Positions 24,515 through 33,242 are shown, numbered from the stretch's first letter. The stretch: DNA of 33,242 nt from Paenibacillaceae bacterium UBA6304 (GCA_002439285.1 DJTQ01000234.1:1-33242); one strand, 5' to 3'. Numbers and translations: made by a program. The notes: generated from the letters alone by a model not told the origin.

Positions 24515-25189
24515 TCAACGCTTCACCCAAGCCCGCTCCAGGTCCATTTCCCGAATGCATTCTTCCGTGTCGTACCGGTTATTGTCGATCAGCGGTGTGA
24601 CCGCATAGGCATGCATTTCTGCGGATGCATGGGGCCGCAGAATCGGATTCAGCGCATGGAGATCTTGGGTCTCCTCGTCAAGCCAGCGGGTCACGTCTTC
24701 CGGCGATAGAATCGCCGGCATCCGGCTCTCGAATTCACCGATCAGCGGATTGGCTTCCGTCATAACCAAGGTGAAGGTGCGCACCGGCTCTCCGCGCATA
24801 TCCCGCCAAATTTCGTACAAGCCGGCGACCCCGAACATGCTGCGGTCTTTCATGACAACGCGTACCGGGTACGACTTCTTGCCTTCCTGCTTCCAATAGT
24901 AAAAGCCGTTGCACGGGACGACGCATCGCTGCTTATCCACCAATTTGCGATAGGTCGGATTCTCATGAACCTTCCGAAGATCCGCATTGACCGCATCTTT
25001 GCCCCAATAAGGAACGAATCCCCACCGGAACTCGTCCAGGACTCGCTCCCCGTTCTGCTGCAATACGACATGCGTATGCTGTGTAGGGCTCACATTATAG
25101 CGGTTCTTATAGTAGTACATCACCCGTTCGACTTGAAAATGCTTCTGCACCTCCGGCAGATCCGCCGTCATGGAAAAACGCTGACACAT
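24515..25189 (-). CDS. SRAP-domain protein (YedK/HMCES family), atypical active site
   Basis: A 224-residue SRAP protein. The family covalently caps abasic sites in single-stranded DNA through Cys2. Here Cys2 is present (MCQRF instead of the usual MCGRF), with RYNVSPTQ, EFRWGFVPYWGKD, NGFYYWK, GVAGLYEIW and SRMPAILSPED as family blocks. Compared with E. coli YedK (Cys2, Asn75, Glu105, His160), the Glu of FYEWK is Tyr and the His of HDRMP is Glu in this protein. DNA-protein crosslinking might persist through Cys2, while release or ring-opening chemistry may differ. The usual NARxE block reads VNADLRKVHEN. It lies alone between a repeat element and the surface-protein operon. Confidence 0.85.
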   Translation of the reverse strand: MCQRFSMTADLPEVQKHFQVERVMYYYKNRYNVSPTQHTHVVLQQNGERVLDEFRWGFVPYWGKDAVNADLRKVHENPTYRKLVDKQRCVVPCNGFYYWKQEGKKSYPVRVVMKDRSMFGVAGLYEIWRDMRGEPVRTFTLVMTEANPLIGEFESRMPAILSPEDVTRWLDEETQDLHALNPILRPHASAEMHAYAVTPLIDNNRYDTEECIREMDLERAWVKR

Positions 25190-25246
25190 GAATAATCGCC
25201 CCCTTTATTTTCCACAGTGTTTGTAGAAATAGGAAAATTATTCATG
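25187..25246. promoter_or_regulatory. Inverted repeat at the start of the SRAP gene
   Basis: CATGAATAAT (25187-25196, covering the start codon) and ATTATTCATG (25237-25246) are perfect 10-base inverted repeats 40 bases apart. They could form an operator pair or an mRNA stem that hides the start codon. This is not a LexA box. Confidence 0.35.
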
Positions 25247-25314
25247 AATTCCGCCATTTCCGATACGCTATCTCACCAAGCCGATCACGTTAAATTCTCA
25301 TTCTCCAGAGTGAA

Positions 25315-25345
25315 ATAAAAAAGCACCGACCAAAATGGCCGATGC
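25315..25345 (-). terminator. Terminator of the cohesin-SLH operon
   Basis: On the minus strand GCATCGGCC and GGTCGGTGC form a nine-pair stem with two G-U pairs, followed by a T run (plus-strand A residues 25315-25322). It lies just beyond the stop of the SLH protein gene. Confidence 0.8.
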
Positions 25346-25387
25346 TTTTTTGCTGCCTGCGGCAGCTTAGTTCAACTTTTGGACTCT

Positions 25388-28300
25388 TTAAATGAGACCG
25401 GATTTTTGTAACAGCCGTTGTACCATAGCTGCAACTTCGGCTCTGGAAACAGGAGCTTTAGGATCGAGTTGCTGATCACTCCGTCCCGAAGCGATTCCCG
25501 CCTGCAAGCAGTCAACAATGCTTGCCTCAGCCCAAGTGGATATCCGGCTTGCATCCTTAAAGGAAACCAGCAATGCCTTGCCATTGGCAGCCTGAAGGCT
25601 GGAGTCCAGACCCGTAAGCTTGATTGCTTTGGCCAAAATCACCATCGCTTGTTCCCGGGTAATCTTCTCCGTCGGACGGAAGGTTCCGTCCTCGAAACCG
25701 TTAATCAGATTGTAAGATTGTGCGGTGCCAACAAAACTGTTGTACCAATCCGTCGACTTCACATCGGAGAATGAAACGGTACTGTTCTCCGGTTTTAATC
25801 CGAGCCCACGAACGATAATTGCTGCAAACTCTGCGCGAGTAATCTCTTTATCGGGGGCAAACTCTCCATTGCCGACTCCGCTAATGACCATCCGGGAGCC
25901 CATGTCGTTGACGGCCTCTTTGGCCCAGTGATGCTCAACGTCATTAAAGGTAATCGGATGCCAGACGACAGAGTATGTGCTGTTCGTCAAGCTGTTGATC
26001 TTAGCGAAATATTTGCCGCCATCAACGGTAACTTGCGTAGGTACATGGCGTACTGTACCATCCGGATCAATAACTACCGCGGTAGTCACCTTCGAAGGAT
26101 CCACCCCTTCAGGAAGGGCTATGGTCCGTTCCACATACGCATTAAACTTGGCTACATCAATCGTCTTTCCGCCATACGAACCCGTGATGGTGAATTCGAC
26201 GGGAGCCACGACCAGGTCAAAGGCTCCTTGCTCGGATGCCGACTGTACCAGCTTAATCGTATCTGCGGTAGGTTCAGCAATCTTCACCTGCACTTTGATA
26301 TCTTGCAAAGAAACCTCGCTGCCGATCTGTTCAGAGACGGCATCGATATTGATTTGAGAAGCCGGCAAGGTATAGGAGGCGTCTTTCGTCCGGATGACGA
26401 GAGTTGCCTGCTGATTTTCCATGTTTTTAACGATTTGACCATTCAACTCGCCAACCGCAATATTGGCTTCTCCTTCGATTGGGATGGTAACGATCGCGCC
26501 GTTTCCTTCCTTAGCCAACTTTTCTTCCAGTTTTTTTCGATCGACAATCACGGTAAGCACTTTCTTATCGCCTTCCTGAGTTGTCACAGCTGTACCCGCA
26601 CTCTCGGCTTTGCCATTCACCCATACTTCTACGTTTGTGTTCGGGGTTGCGGGTTGAACCGGAGCCGGCACGGAAGGTGGCGTTGTTCCGCCTGTACTAC
26701 CTGTACCACCTGTTCCGCCCGTTCCAGGAGTTTCAGGAGTTTCGGGCGTTTCAAGATCAGGTTGCACTACGGACACCTTGGCGATGTTACTCGTCGCCGA
26801 AGCCGTCTTCTCGCCGGTCATGCTGTCATCGATGTTGGTCACTACGACATAGTAGTACGTCGTGCCCGCCGTTCCTGTCGGTGCGGAGAACGTGGCGTTC
26901 GTGGCGCCATCCAGCGGCGTACCGCCTGTCGTACTGTTGGTCGCATTGTTATACCATTGATAGCTCAACATACCGCTGGCCGTTGCGGTCACGCTCAGCT
27001 CAGCCGCCCCGCCTACGTTCACCGTCCGGTGTTCCGGCTGAGCCGAAATCGCAGGAACTTCCGCGTTCGTCAGTGTATTTACTGTCACTTGCGCGACCGA
27101 ACTTGTTACTGTTGCGGTCTTCACGCCGGTCACACTGTCATTCGTGTTGGTCACTACGACATAGTAATACGTAGTACCGACAGTATCCGTCGGAGCGGAG
27201 TACGTTGCGCTCGTCGCACTCAACAGCGGCGTACCTTCTACCGTGCTGCTCGTCGTATTGCTGTACCATTGGTAACTCAGGTTACCGCTGGCCGATGCAG
27301 TTACGCTCAGGTCGGCAACCCCGCCTACGCTCACTGTCCGGTCCTGCGGCTGGGCCAAAATCTCAGGGGCTTCCGCATTCGTCAGTTCATTTACCGTCAC
27401 TTGCGCGACGGAACTCGTTACGGTTGCCGTCTTCGCGCCAGTCTTGCTGTCATCGGTGTTGGTCACAACAACATAGTAGTACTTCGTTCCCGCCGTACCC
27501 GTAGGTGCGGAGAACGTCGCGTTCGTTGCGTCGATCATTGGCGTACCTTCTACCGTACTGTTCGTCGTATTACTGTACCATTGGTAGCTCAGGTTACCGT
27601 TGGCCGTTGCGATTACGCTCAGGTCGGCTATGCCGCCCAGGTCCACAGTCCGCTCTTGCGGCTGGGCCGAAATTACAGGGACTTCCGCATTCGTCAGTTC
27701 ATTTACCGTCACTTTCGCCACGGAGCTTGTTACTGTTGCCGTCTTCACGCCGGTCACACTATCATCGTTGTTAGTTACCACAACATAATAGTACTTCGTG
27801 CCCGCCGTACCCGTCGGTGCGGTGAACGTAGCGTCCGTCGCGCCTGTCAGCAGCGTACCCTCTACCGTGCTCTTTGAAGTATTGCTGTACCATTGATAGC
27901 TCAACGCGCCACTGGCCGTTGCGGTTACGCTCAGATCAGCCACGCCGTCTATGCTTACGGTCCGTTCCTGCGGCTGAGCCGAAATTACAGGGGGTTCCGC
28001 ATTCGTCAGTTCATTTACCGTCACTTTCACGACGGAACTCGTTACGGTTGCCGTCTTCAAGCCGGTCACGCTGTCATCATTGTTGGTTACCACAACATAG
28101 TAGTACGTCGTGCCCGCCGTATCCGTAGGTGCGCTGAACGTAGCGTTCGTCGCGCCTGTCAGCAGTGTACCATCTACCGTGCTCTTTGAAGTATTGCTGT
28201 ACCATTGGTAGCTCAACGTGCCGTTGGCCGTTGCCGTCACGCTCAGGTCGGCTATGCCGCCCACGTCCACGATCCGGTCTTCCGGCTGTGCCAAAATGAC

Positions 28301-29278
28301 GGGAGCCTCTGCATTTACCGGCTCATTGACGGTCACCTTGCCGTCCATCACGGTCTTTTCCATCTCTGCTAAATGGATATCCGTAAAGGTTAGATGATCC
28401 GGGTCAGTCTGATTACTCACAGTAACCGCCTTGTCACCTATTAACGCATCCTCTTTAATCTTGAAAGTTACTTTAAACAGGGCATCTCCTGTTTCAAGTC
28501 CGTGATCTCCGCCTTCGGGATCCACCCAAGCAACCTTCACCCAGCCTTCCACATTGTCCTGCTCGAACATGAAATGATCACCGGTTTCTCCCGTCACGTT
28601 CACCACTTCAAGTGCGTCCGGATCAAAATCCAGCTGCATGCCGTAAGCTCCCGCTGCCCCCGATGACTCCAGGATGGAGACCGGCACATCTACCGTCTCT
28701 CCTGGAACTCCGGATGCGGTTCCGATGCCGACTTTAACTGTAGGAGTTGAAGCCACCGTTACCGTACCGGAATTATATTGTGTAATATCGGTCCAAAATG
28801 CATCATTATCCGTATAAGTTCCGGAAGCGACACCCACAGTTGATTCACCAAACGGTGCATTTTCCTTTATTTTAAAATGAATAACAAAGACCTCTTGTCT
28901 TCCTTCAAGGACAGACCAACTCTCACCAAAGTACTGCCCGAATACCCTGAGTGTTCCATCCATATTGTTGAACACCTGAAAAGATTGAGCTTCTAATTCA
29001 TTTGTCACCGCATTCTGCGGATTCAGTTCAAGGATATTCATATCGTAAGTCAGATTCAAATCATATCCTAAAACAAAGTCGTCTCCCGGATCGATTGTAA
29101 CCGGGACATCCACGGTATCTCCCGGAGCTCCCGAGACGTCGCCAACCTCAACCGATACCGGATTGCCCGCATTGGCTTGAACAATGGAACTGAAGGGAAT
29201 CAGAAGCAAACACAATACCATGAACATCATGAATGTTTGTCTGAAGTAGTTAGCCTTACCATGGATACGATGCATCAT
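25388..29278 (-). CDS. Cohesin-like / Ig-repeat / SLH surface protein
   Basis: A 1296-residue exported protein. Residues 1-36 are a signal peptide. Residues about 40-176 and 180-318 are two cohesin-like beta-sandwich domains (VEVGDVSGAPGDTVDVPV and GIGTASGVPGETVDVPVSI, each followed by a YDLNLTYD- or YGMQLDFD-type strand). Residues 325-844 are five 104-residue Ig-like repeats. A Thr/Gly/Pro linker follows, then a Paenibacillus-type module (about 875-1110), and three SLH domains (1112-1296) that anchor to pyruvylated wall polymer. The ATG overlaps the TGA of the preceding gene (ATGA), so translation is coupled. That gene ends in a dockerin; this protein is its likely surface receptor. Confidence 0.85.
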   Translation of the reverse strand: MMHRIHGKANYFRQTFMMFMVLCLLLIPFSSIVQANAGNPVSVEVGDVSGAPGDTVDVPVTIDPGDDFVLGYDLNLTYDMNILELNPQNAVTNELEAQSFQVFNNMDGTLRVFGQYFGESWSVLEGRQEVFVIHFKIKENAPFGESTVGVASGTYTDNDAFWTDITQYNSGTVTVASTPTVKVGIGTASGVPGETVDVPVSILESSGAAGAYGMQLDFDPDALEVVNVTGETGDHFMFEQDNVEGWVKVAWVDPEGGDHGLETGDALFKVTFKIKEDALIGDKAVTVSNQTDPDHLTFTDIHLAEMEKTVMDGKVTVNEPVNAEAPVILAQPEDRIVDVGGIADLSVTATANGTLSYQWYSNTSKSTVDGTLLTGATNATFSAPTDTAGTTYYYVVVTNNDDSVTGLKTATVTSSVVKVTVNELTNAEPPVISAQPQERTVSIDGVADLSVTATASGALSYQWYSNTSKSTVEGTLLTGATDATFTAPTGTAGTKYYYVVVTNNDDSVTGVKTATVTSSVAKVTVNELTNAEVPVISAQPQERTVDLGGIADLSVIATANGNLSYQWYSNTTNSTVEGTPMIDATNATFSAPTGTAGTKYYYVVVTNTDDSKTGAKTATVTSSVAQVTVNELTNAEAPEILAQPQDRTVSVGGVADLSVTASASGNLSYQWYSNTTSSTVEGTPLLSATSATYSAPTDTVGTTYYYVVVTNTNDSVTGVKTATVTSSVAQVTVNTLTNAEVPAISAQPEHRTVNVGGAAELSVTATASGMLSYQWYNNATNSTTGGTPLDGATNATFSAPTGTAGTTYYYVVVTNIDDSMTGEKTASATSNIAKVSVVQPDLETPETPETPGTGGTGGTGSTGGTTPPSVPAPVQPATPNTNVEVWVNGKAESAGTAVTTQEGDKKVLTVIVDRKKLEEKLAKEGNGAIVTIPIEGEANIAVGELNGQIVKNMENQQATLVIRTKDASYTLPASQINIDAVSEQIGSEVSLQDIKVQVKIAEPTADTIKLVQSASEQGAFDLVVAPVEFTITGSYGGKTIDVAKFNAYVERTIALPEGVDPSKVTTAVVIDPDGTVRHVPTQVTVDGGKYFAKINSLTNSTYSVVWHPITFNDVEHHWAKEAVNDMGSRMVISGVGNGEFAPDKEITRAEFAAIIVRGLGLKPENSTVSFSDVKSTDWYNSFVGTAQSYNLINGFEDGTFRPTEKITREQAMVILAKAIKLTGLDSSLQAANGKALLVSFKDASRISTWAEASIVDCLQAGIASGRSDQQLDPKAPVSRAEVAAMVQRLLQKSGLI
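26747..28306 (-). repeat. Five tandem 312-bp Ig-domain repeats
   Basis: Five consecutive 104-codon units with an exact 312-base period; for example the TTCCGC of the unit junction recurs at 27371, 27683 and 27995. Units share LSYQWYSNT, YYYVVVTN and TVTSSV cores; the last unit is the most diverged. High identity makes repeat-number change by recombination likely. Confidence 0.9.
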
Positions 29279-32118
29279 TTGCCAGCCCCTCCCAAGTAAA
29301 TCGCCATAATCATCTGTACATCCACATTATTCAGCACCTGATTGTCGTCCATATCCAGTGCTTTGAATTGATCCTCCGTCAAAGTAATCTTGCCCTTCAT
29401 ATATTGCGTAATCATCAGGGCGTCCGCCGGAGTAACCAGTCCATCACCATTGGCATCGCCTTTCAATATCGGCTTAATCTTGACTGTCTGCTTCACCGTA
29501 AAGGTTACATCGGTCATATTATTCGCCGAGACCGTAACCGTCGCACTATAGGTTCCCGGAGGCAAATTGTCTTTCGCTTTTACGGTAAACGTGGTTGCAG
29601 GCGTACCTTCATCCAGGGTGGTGGATACCGGAGCCGTAATCACGAATTTATCGTCATCCGTACCGGTGAGGCTCACTGCTAATTGGGTCAAGTCCCCGGT
29701 GCCTGTCCGGGTAACGGTAACGGTTTTCGTTTCTTGCGTGCCCGGCAAATAATCCGCCTTCAGTTCCGTCAAATCCTGGTCTCCCAAGGTTGCAACGTTG
29801 TACGTAAGCTCGCTCCACTGGGCGTATAATATAACGTCAACCGGCCCCATGCTGAATTGGCTTCCTTCCGTATAGGCTTGTCCGCTGCCGTCCGCCTTCG
29901 TATTCCAACCCTTAAAGACATATCCGCTAAGCTTCAAATTGCCGGAATTACCTGCTACGGTAACCGAACTTCCTTCCGGATAACGGTTGCTGTCCGTAGG
30001 TACCGTGCCTTCCAGGCTGCCGTTACCGTCATAAGTAACGCTGGATGGCGCTTGGAACGCACGTAGCAACGGGTAATTGTGTCCTTCATCGATCGACCAA
30101 ATGCCTGCAAAATCCCAGCCGTAGTAGGTGGACTTTTCCATCATCTTTGCCGTCGTCGTCGGCTGGCCTACTTGCGCGAATGGACCGGGTCCGGCGACTT
30201 CCACGTTATACACGCTTTGAGCCAGCATGTATTGGTTTTTGCCCAGCAGACCGTCCACATGCGAGCCATTTCCTGTCACTTGGCCGACTGCATAGGTGTT
30301 GACGACCTCCCCTGTGCTTCTTCCTGCCAAACCGCCGACGTAATCCCCCGTCCCCGTCACGTTGGCCATCGCGTAGCTGTTTTTGATGTAGGAATAATCA
30401 GGCCAATATCCCTCGCTGTCTCCCACCAGCCCGCCGACATAGGTGCCTCCGCTCACGGTTCCGCTGGCGTAACTGGTGCTTATGGTAGCTCGGTTATTCG
30501 ACCCGACCAATCCGCCTACGTAATTGCCGGTTCCCGACACGGTGCCTTCTACGCTGCTGTTTGTAATTGTGCCGTGATTTATTCCGACCAGGCCGCCAAC
30601 GTATTGGATTCCTTGGACTTGTACATCCTTCACACGGACGTTACTGATCTGGCCGTCTGGACCGAGAATACCGAACAATCCGGCATAATTGGCGCTAGAA
30701 TTAACTTTTACCCCGCTGATCACATATCCGTTTCCATTGAGGCCCCCGGTGAAATCCTTGTACATCCCCGGTACCCCGATTGGTTTCCAGTGATCCGTAT
30801 ATGCCCCTAAATCGATGTCATTCCCAAGTTTATAAAAAGCTCTCGTATTCACCCGCATTGCATCGAGCTGTGTAGCCGTCGTTACAATGTACGGATCATC
30901 TACCGTACCCGTACCCGCCATGGCATCAGTCCATTGCGAATATAAAGTAGTGTTGGAAGCACCCATGACAAAGTTATCCCCTTCGTCATACTTCGTCCCG
31001 CTTCCGTCCGGTTTCGTATTCCATCCAACAAACATATACCCATCTCGCATCAGATTACCGGGATTGCCCGGAATCGGCACGGCAACTCCCTCAGGATTGC
31101 CTACACCGGCCGGCGCCGTACCTGCCGTGTTACCGTTGCCGTCATACGTCAATGTATAACTCGTCTGAAAAACACGCAGCTTTGGATAATTGTTAACCCC
31201 GATGAACCAGACGGTGTCGTAATCCCAATAAAAAATCTTAACAAAGGAAGGATCCTTCATTTGCGCCGTAGTCAACGGCATCCCTTTGTTATTGTTGTCG
31301 CTTTGTCCGGTCGTTTCCTGGTCATAAATGCTGTTTTGAATGCTTGAATAATTGCTCTTTCCGACCAAACCGCCAACATCGCTTGTACCGGTCACCCTGC
31401 CGACGGCAAGGCTGTTTTTGATCTGTCCCCCGTTCGTTCCGATGAGACCGCCGACATGGCTGCTCCCTGTCACGCTGTTATCGGCATAGCTATTTTGGAT
31501 TTTTCCTGAATTGGTCGTTCCCGCTAATCCGCCGACGCCACTTTGCCCCGATACACTACCGCTTGCGTAGCTGGTATTCACGGTGCCCCCGTCCACATCC
31601 CCGATCAGGCCTCCGACATGCTGTGCTCCGGTTACAGTACCTTCGGCATAACTATTGCTGATATCCCCCCGGCTTTGCCCGGCGAGACCGCCAACCCAAT
31701 CCGATCCTGTCACGTTTACATTCCGCAATCTTACATTAGTAATTTTGCTTCCGCTGTCGATAAGACCGAAGAAACCTACGTATAATTCGCCGGGCCGGTT
31801 AATCTTCAACCCGGTGATCGTATACCCGGCCCCATCGAACCCTCCCGTAAACGGGCTGTCCAGGTAACCGACCGGTTTCCAATTCGGAATTCCGCTCAGA
31901 TCGATATCTTTGCCGAGTTTATAGTAAGCATTTAGATCATCGACCATGCCCGACAACTCGTTTGCCGTCGTAATAATATACGGATCATCTGCCGCACCCG
32001 AACCTGAGCCTGCTGCTTTGACTCCGCCCTGCAACCATGCAAAGGAAGCCAGCATCGTACCTGTTACAAGTACCACAGCCATAATAATTGACAATTTCTT
32101 CAGCAATTTTCCCCTCAT
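29275..32118 (-). CDS. Dockerin-tailed GLUG / InlB-B-repeat surface protein
   Basis: A 947-residue exported protein. Residues 1-36 are a signal peptide. Two homologous halves follow (about 42-396 and 404-768). Each has an opening DDPYI(I/V)TTA block, a run of GLUG repeats (VGGLxG...NSYAxGxVTG) and an InlB B-type/Listeria-Bacteroides repeat (YDGNGN...GYxFxGWNTK.DGSG). Residues 772-880 are Ig-like. Residues 884-947 are a dockerin with two calcium loops: Asp888-Asn890-Asp892...Asp899 and Asp922-Asp924-Asn926...Asp933. No wall anchor is present. AAAGGAGGAG precedes the ATG. It is coupled to the downstream cohesin-SLH gene, its likely anchor. Repeats of this kind suggest adhesion rather than catalysis. 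Confidence 0.88.
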   Translation of the reverse strand: MRGKLLKKLSIIMAVVLVTGTMLASFAWLQGGVKAAGSGSGAADDPYIITTANELSGMVDDLNAYYKLGKDIDLSGIPNWKPVGYLDSPFTGGFDGAGYTITGLKINRPGELYVGFFGLIDSGSKITNVRLRNVNVTGSDWVGGLAGQSRGDISNSYAEGTVTGAQHVGGLIGDVDGGTVNTSYASGSVSGQSGVGGLAGTTNSGKIQNSYADNSVTGSSHVGGLIGTNGGQIKNSLAVGRVTGTSDVGGLVGKSNYSSIQNSIYDQETTGQSDNNNKGMPLTTAQMKDPSFVKIFYWDYDTVWFIGVNNYPKLRVFQTSYTLTYDGNGNTAGTAPAGVGNPEGVAVPIPGNPGNLMRDGYMFVGWNTKPDGSGTKYDEGDNFVMGASNTTLYSQWTDAMAGTGTVDDPYIVTTATQLDAMRVNTRAFYKLGNDIDLGAYTDHWKPIGVPGMYKDFTGGLNGNGYVISGVKVNSSANYAGLFGILGPDGQISNVRVKDVQVQGIQYVGGLVGINHGTITNSSVEGTVSGTGNYVGGLVGSNNRATISTSYASGTVSGGTYVGGLVGDSEGYWPDYSYIKNSYAMANVTGTGDYVGGLAGRSTGEVVNTYAVGQVTGNGSHVDGLLGKNQYMLAQSVYNVEVAGPGPFAQVGQPTTTAKMMEKSTYYGWDFAGIWSIDEGHNYPLLRAFQAPSSVTYDGNGSLEGTVPTDSNRYPEGSSVTVAGNSGNLKLSGYVFKGWNTKADGSGQAYTEGSQFSMGPVDVILYAQWSELTYNVATLGDQDLTELKADYLPGTQETKTVTVTRTGTGDLTQLAVSLTGTDDDKFVITAPVSTTLDEGTPATTFTVKAKDNLPPGTYSATVTVSANNMTDVTFTVKQTVKIKPILKGDANGDGLVTPADALMITQYMKGKITLTEDQFKALDMDDNQVLNNVDVQMIMAIYLGGAGK

Positions 32119-32254
32119 CTTACATTGCTCTCCTCCTTTTTATTCATCTTTGATCATAATTAAGCATTCTCACAAAACGCTAACATACGACATTTTTCAA
32201 CAAACATATCATCCTCCCATGCTGACGTTACACCGAATATCCACCTTTAAATGA

Positions 32255-32290
32255 CAAAAAAGGATCCCGAGTCCCCAAAGAGGCCGAAAT
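32255..32290 (-). terminator. Terminator of the GH31 gene
   Basis: On the minus strand AGGATTTCGG pairs with the complementary arm ending GGGATCCT, including G-U pairs, and is followed by six T residues. It lies about 55 bases after the glycosidase stop codon. Confidence 0.65.
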
Positions 32291-32344
32291 CCTAATTAAA
32301 AACGCATATCTTTAAAATACTGCCTTAACGTTTTTTTCTTCTAT

Positions 32345-33242
32345 TTAAAGGAGGATGGTCAAACGCCCTTCATCTGTATCTGCACAATCGGCAACCTGAA
32401 TGATCAAATCGCCGCAGGTTTCGTCGAACATCCACCCCTCAGCCCCTTGGGACATAGCCATCGCTGAAATTCGATTCAGGCCTTCCACGGTCTTCGGCGT
32501 AAAGCCCGGATTACGGAAGGCAAATACAAGATGACTGCGATCCTCCCGGAACTCCCCTTCATATTTCCAGGTCAGCATTACCGCATCTCCCTGACCTAGA
32601 GCTTCCACGGACAACTCAGAGCAGTTCCCCTTTGTGTAAGCATAGCTAGTTCCATCATCTTCATACAGCGTGATGTTTGACTTCATGCCGGCTTCGCTAC
32701 CCGCTCCATAGAAGCTGAATTGGAGCGCTCCCCTCACCTTTTCATCCGCAAATTTCTTCAAAGGCCCTTCAGCAATCACGGCACCTGATTTCACATAAAT
32801 CGGCAGAACCTCGAGCGGTGCGTGTGCCAGTATAAACCGGCCTCCCTCAATTACTTCTCCGGACCAATAATCCATCCATGAACCTTCCGGCAGATACACC
32901 GCACGATGATCCGTATCCGGACGATATACAGGAGCTACCATGACATCTTCTCCAAGCAGGAACTGATCGCTGAGATTCGTAACGTTCGGGTCATGCGGAT
33001 ACTCAAGGATCAACGGGCGCAGGATCGGAAGCCCCGTCCGCGTTGCATCTTCAAATAGATTATACATATACGGCATCCAGCGGTAACGCAGTCCGATATA
33101 ATCGCGGATAATGCCTTCGGCTTTCTCCCCGAAGGACCAAGGCTCTTGACGTACGGTTCCGATAGAAGAGTGGCTTCGGCAATATGGAAAGAACACCCCC
33201 ATTTGCATCCAGCGGACAAGCAATTGATCTGAGGCATCATGG
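32345..33242 (-). CDS. GH31-family glycosidase, C-terminal part
   Basis: The frame runs through the right edge of the window, so the N-terminal and most catalytic parts are missing. What remains (about 298 residues) begins HDASDQLLVRWMQMG followed by VFFPYCRSHS, the end of the GH31 TIM barrel. Next are RYRWMPYMYNLFEDATRTG and PILRPL, then the proximal beta-sandwich (FLLGEDVMVAPVY, then YLPEGSWMDYWSGE) and the distal beta-domain. Both catalytic Asp residues should lie just outside the window. GH31 enzymes are mainly alpha-glucosidases or alpha-xylosidases; which applies here cannot be told. No signal peptide can be assessed. Confidence 0.88.
   Translation of the reverse strand, partial: HDASDQLLVRWMQMGVFFPYCRSHSSIGTVRQEPWSFGEKAEGIIRDYIGLRYRWMPYMYNLFEDATRTGLPILRPLILEYPHDPNVTNLSDQFLLGEDVMVAPVYRPDTDHRAVYLPEGSWMDYWSGEVIEGGRFILAHAPLEVLPIYVKSGAVIAEGPLKKFADEKVRGALQFSFYGAGSEAGMKSNITLYEDDGTSYAYTKGNCSELSVEALGQGDAVMLTWKYEGEFREDRSHLVFAFRNPGFTPKTVEGLNRISAMAMSQGAEGWMFDETCGDLIIQVADCADTDEGRLTILL

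Noticed and set aside
25928..27877. Very long plus-strand open frame (649 codons) antisense to the SLH protein
   Set aside because: It is the complement of the Ig repeats, with Arg/Cys/His-rich composition and no ribosome binding site. The minus-strand frame has signal peptide, Ig and SLH domains, so this is a shadow created by repeat codon bias.

Overview
The window looks like chromosomal DNA of a Paenibacillus-type Firmicute. The reasons are a secreted multidomain beta-mannanase, an S-layer-homology (SLH) surface protein with a Paenibacillus-style C-terminal module, an LmrA/LmrB-type efflux pair close to the Bacillus subtilis one, Gram-positive ribosome binding sites (GGAGG/GAGGTG) and sigma-A promoters. 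This assignment is an inference from gene families; no rRNA or other marker is present.

Layout. 1-2970: 5' part of an E. coli-type ferrochelatase (minus), divergent from a TetR-family repressor and its MFS drug exporter. 3000-4946: a two-gene secreted-protein operon (minus). 5032-9480: a polymorphic-toxin locus (plus). It holds a complete toxin and immunity pair, a small gene remnant, then a displaced second toxin tail with its own immunity gene. 9526-15221: a large GH5 mannanase, a long non-coding stretch with a repeat element, and an SGNH hydrolase. 15528-19063: a lipoprotein with a flavin-reductase-like fold, an orphan response regulator, and small regulatory or housekeeping genes. 19245-25189: a hybrid histidine kinase with three receiver domains, a YitT-family membrane protein, a second copy of the repeat element, and an SRAP-domain protein. 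25388-32118: a translationally coupled pair, a dockerin-tailed GLUG/InlB-repeat protein followed by a cohesin-Ig-SLH protein. 32345-33242: C-terminal part of a GH31 glycosidase (minus).

Two candidate systems stand out. First, the toxin at 5032-7077 shares a 552-bp segment with 8092-8630. The second copy lacks a start codon, carries a different toxin tail and is followed by its own immunity gene: an orphan cassette suited to swapping toxin tails by homologous recombination. Its tail has a one-base frameshift that cuts off a conserved-looking C-terminus. Second, the pair at 25388-32118 encodes a dockerin and two cohesin-like domains on adjacent proteins, one of which has SLH cell-wall anchors. 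This suggests a small non-cellulosomal surface complex in which the SLH protein holds the GLUG protein on the cell.

Also notable are two diverged ~0.5-kb intergenic elements bounded by hairpins and carrying four internal palindromes (13725-14250 and 23921-24488), and an SRAP protein in which two of the four known catalytic residues are substituted.
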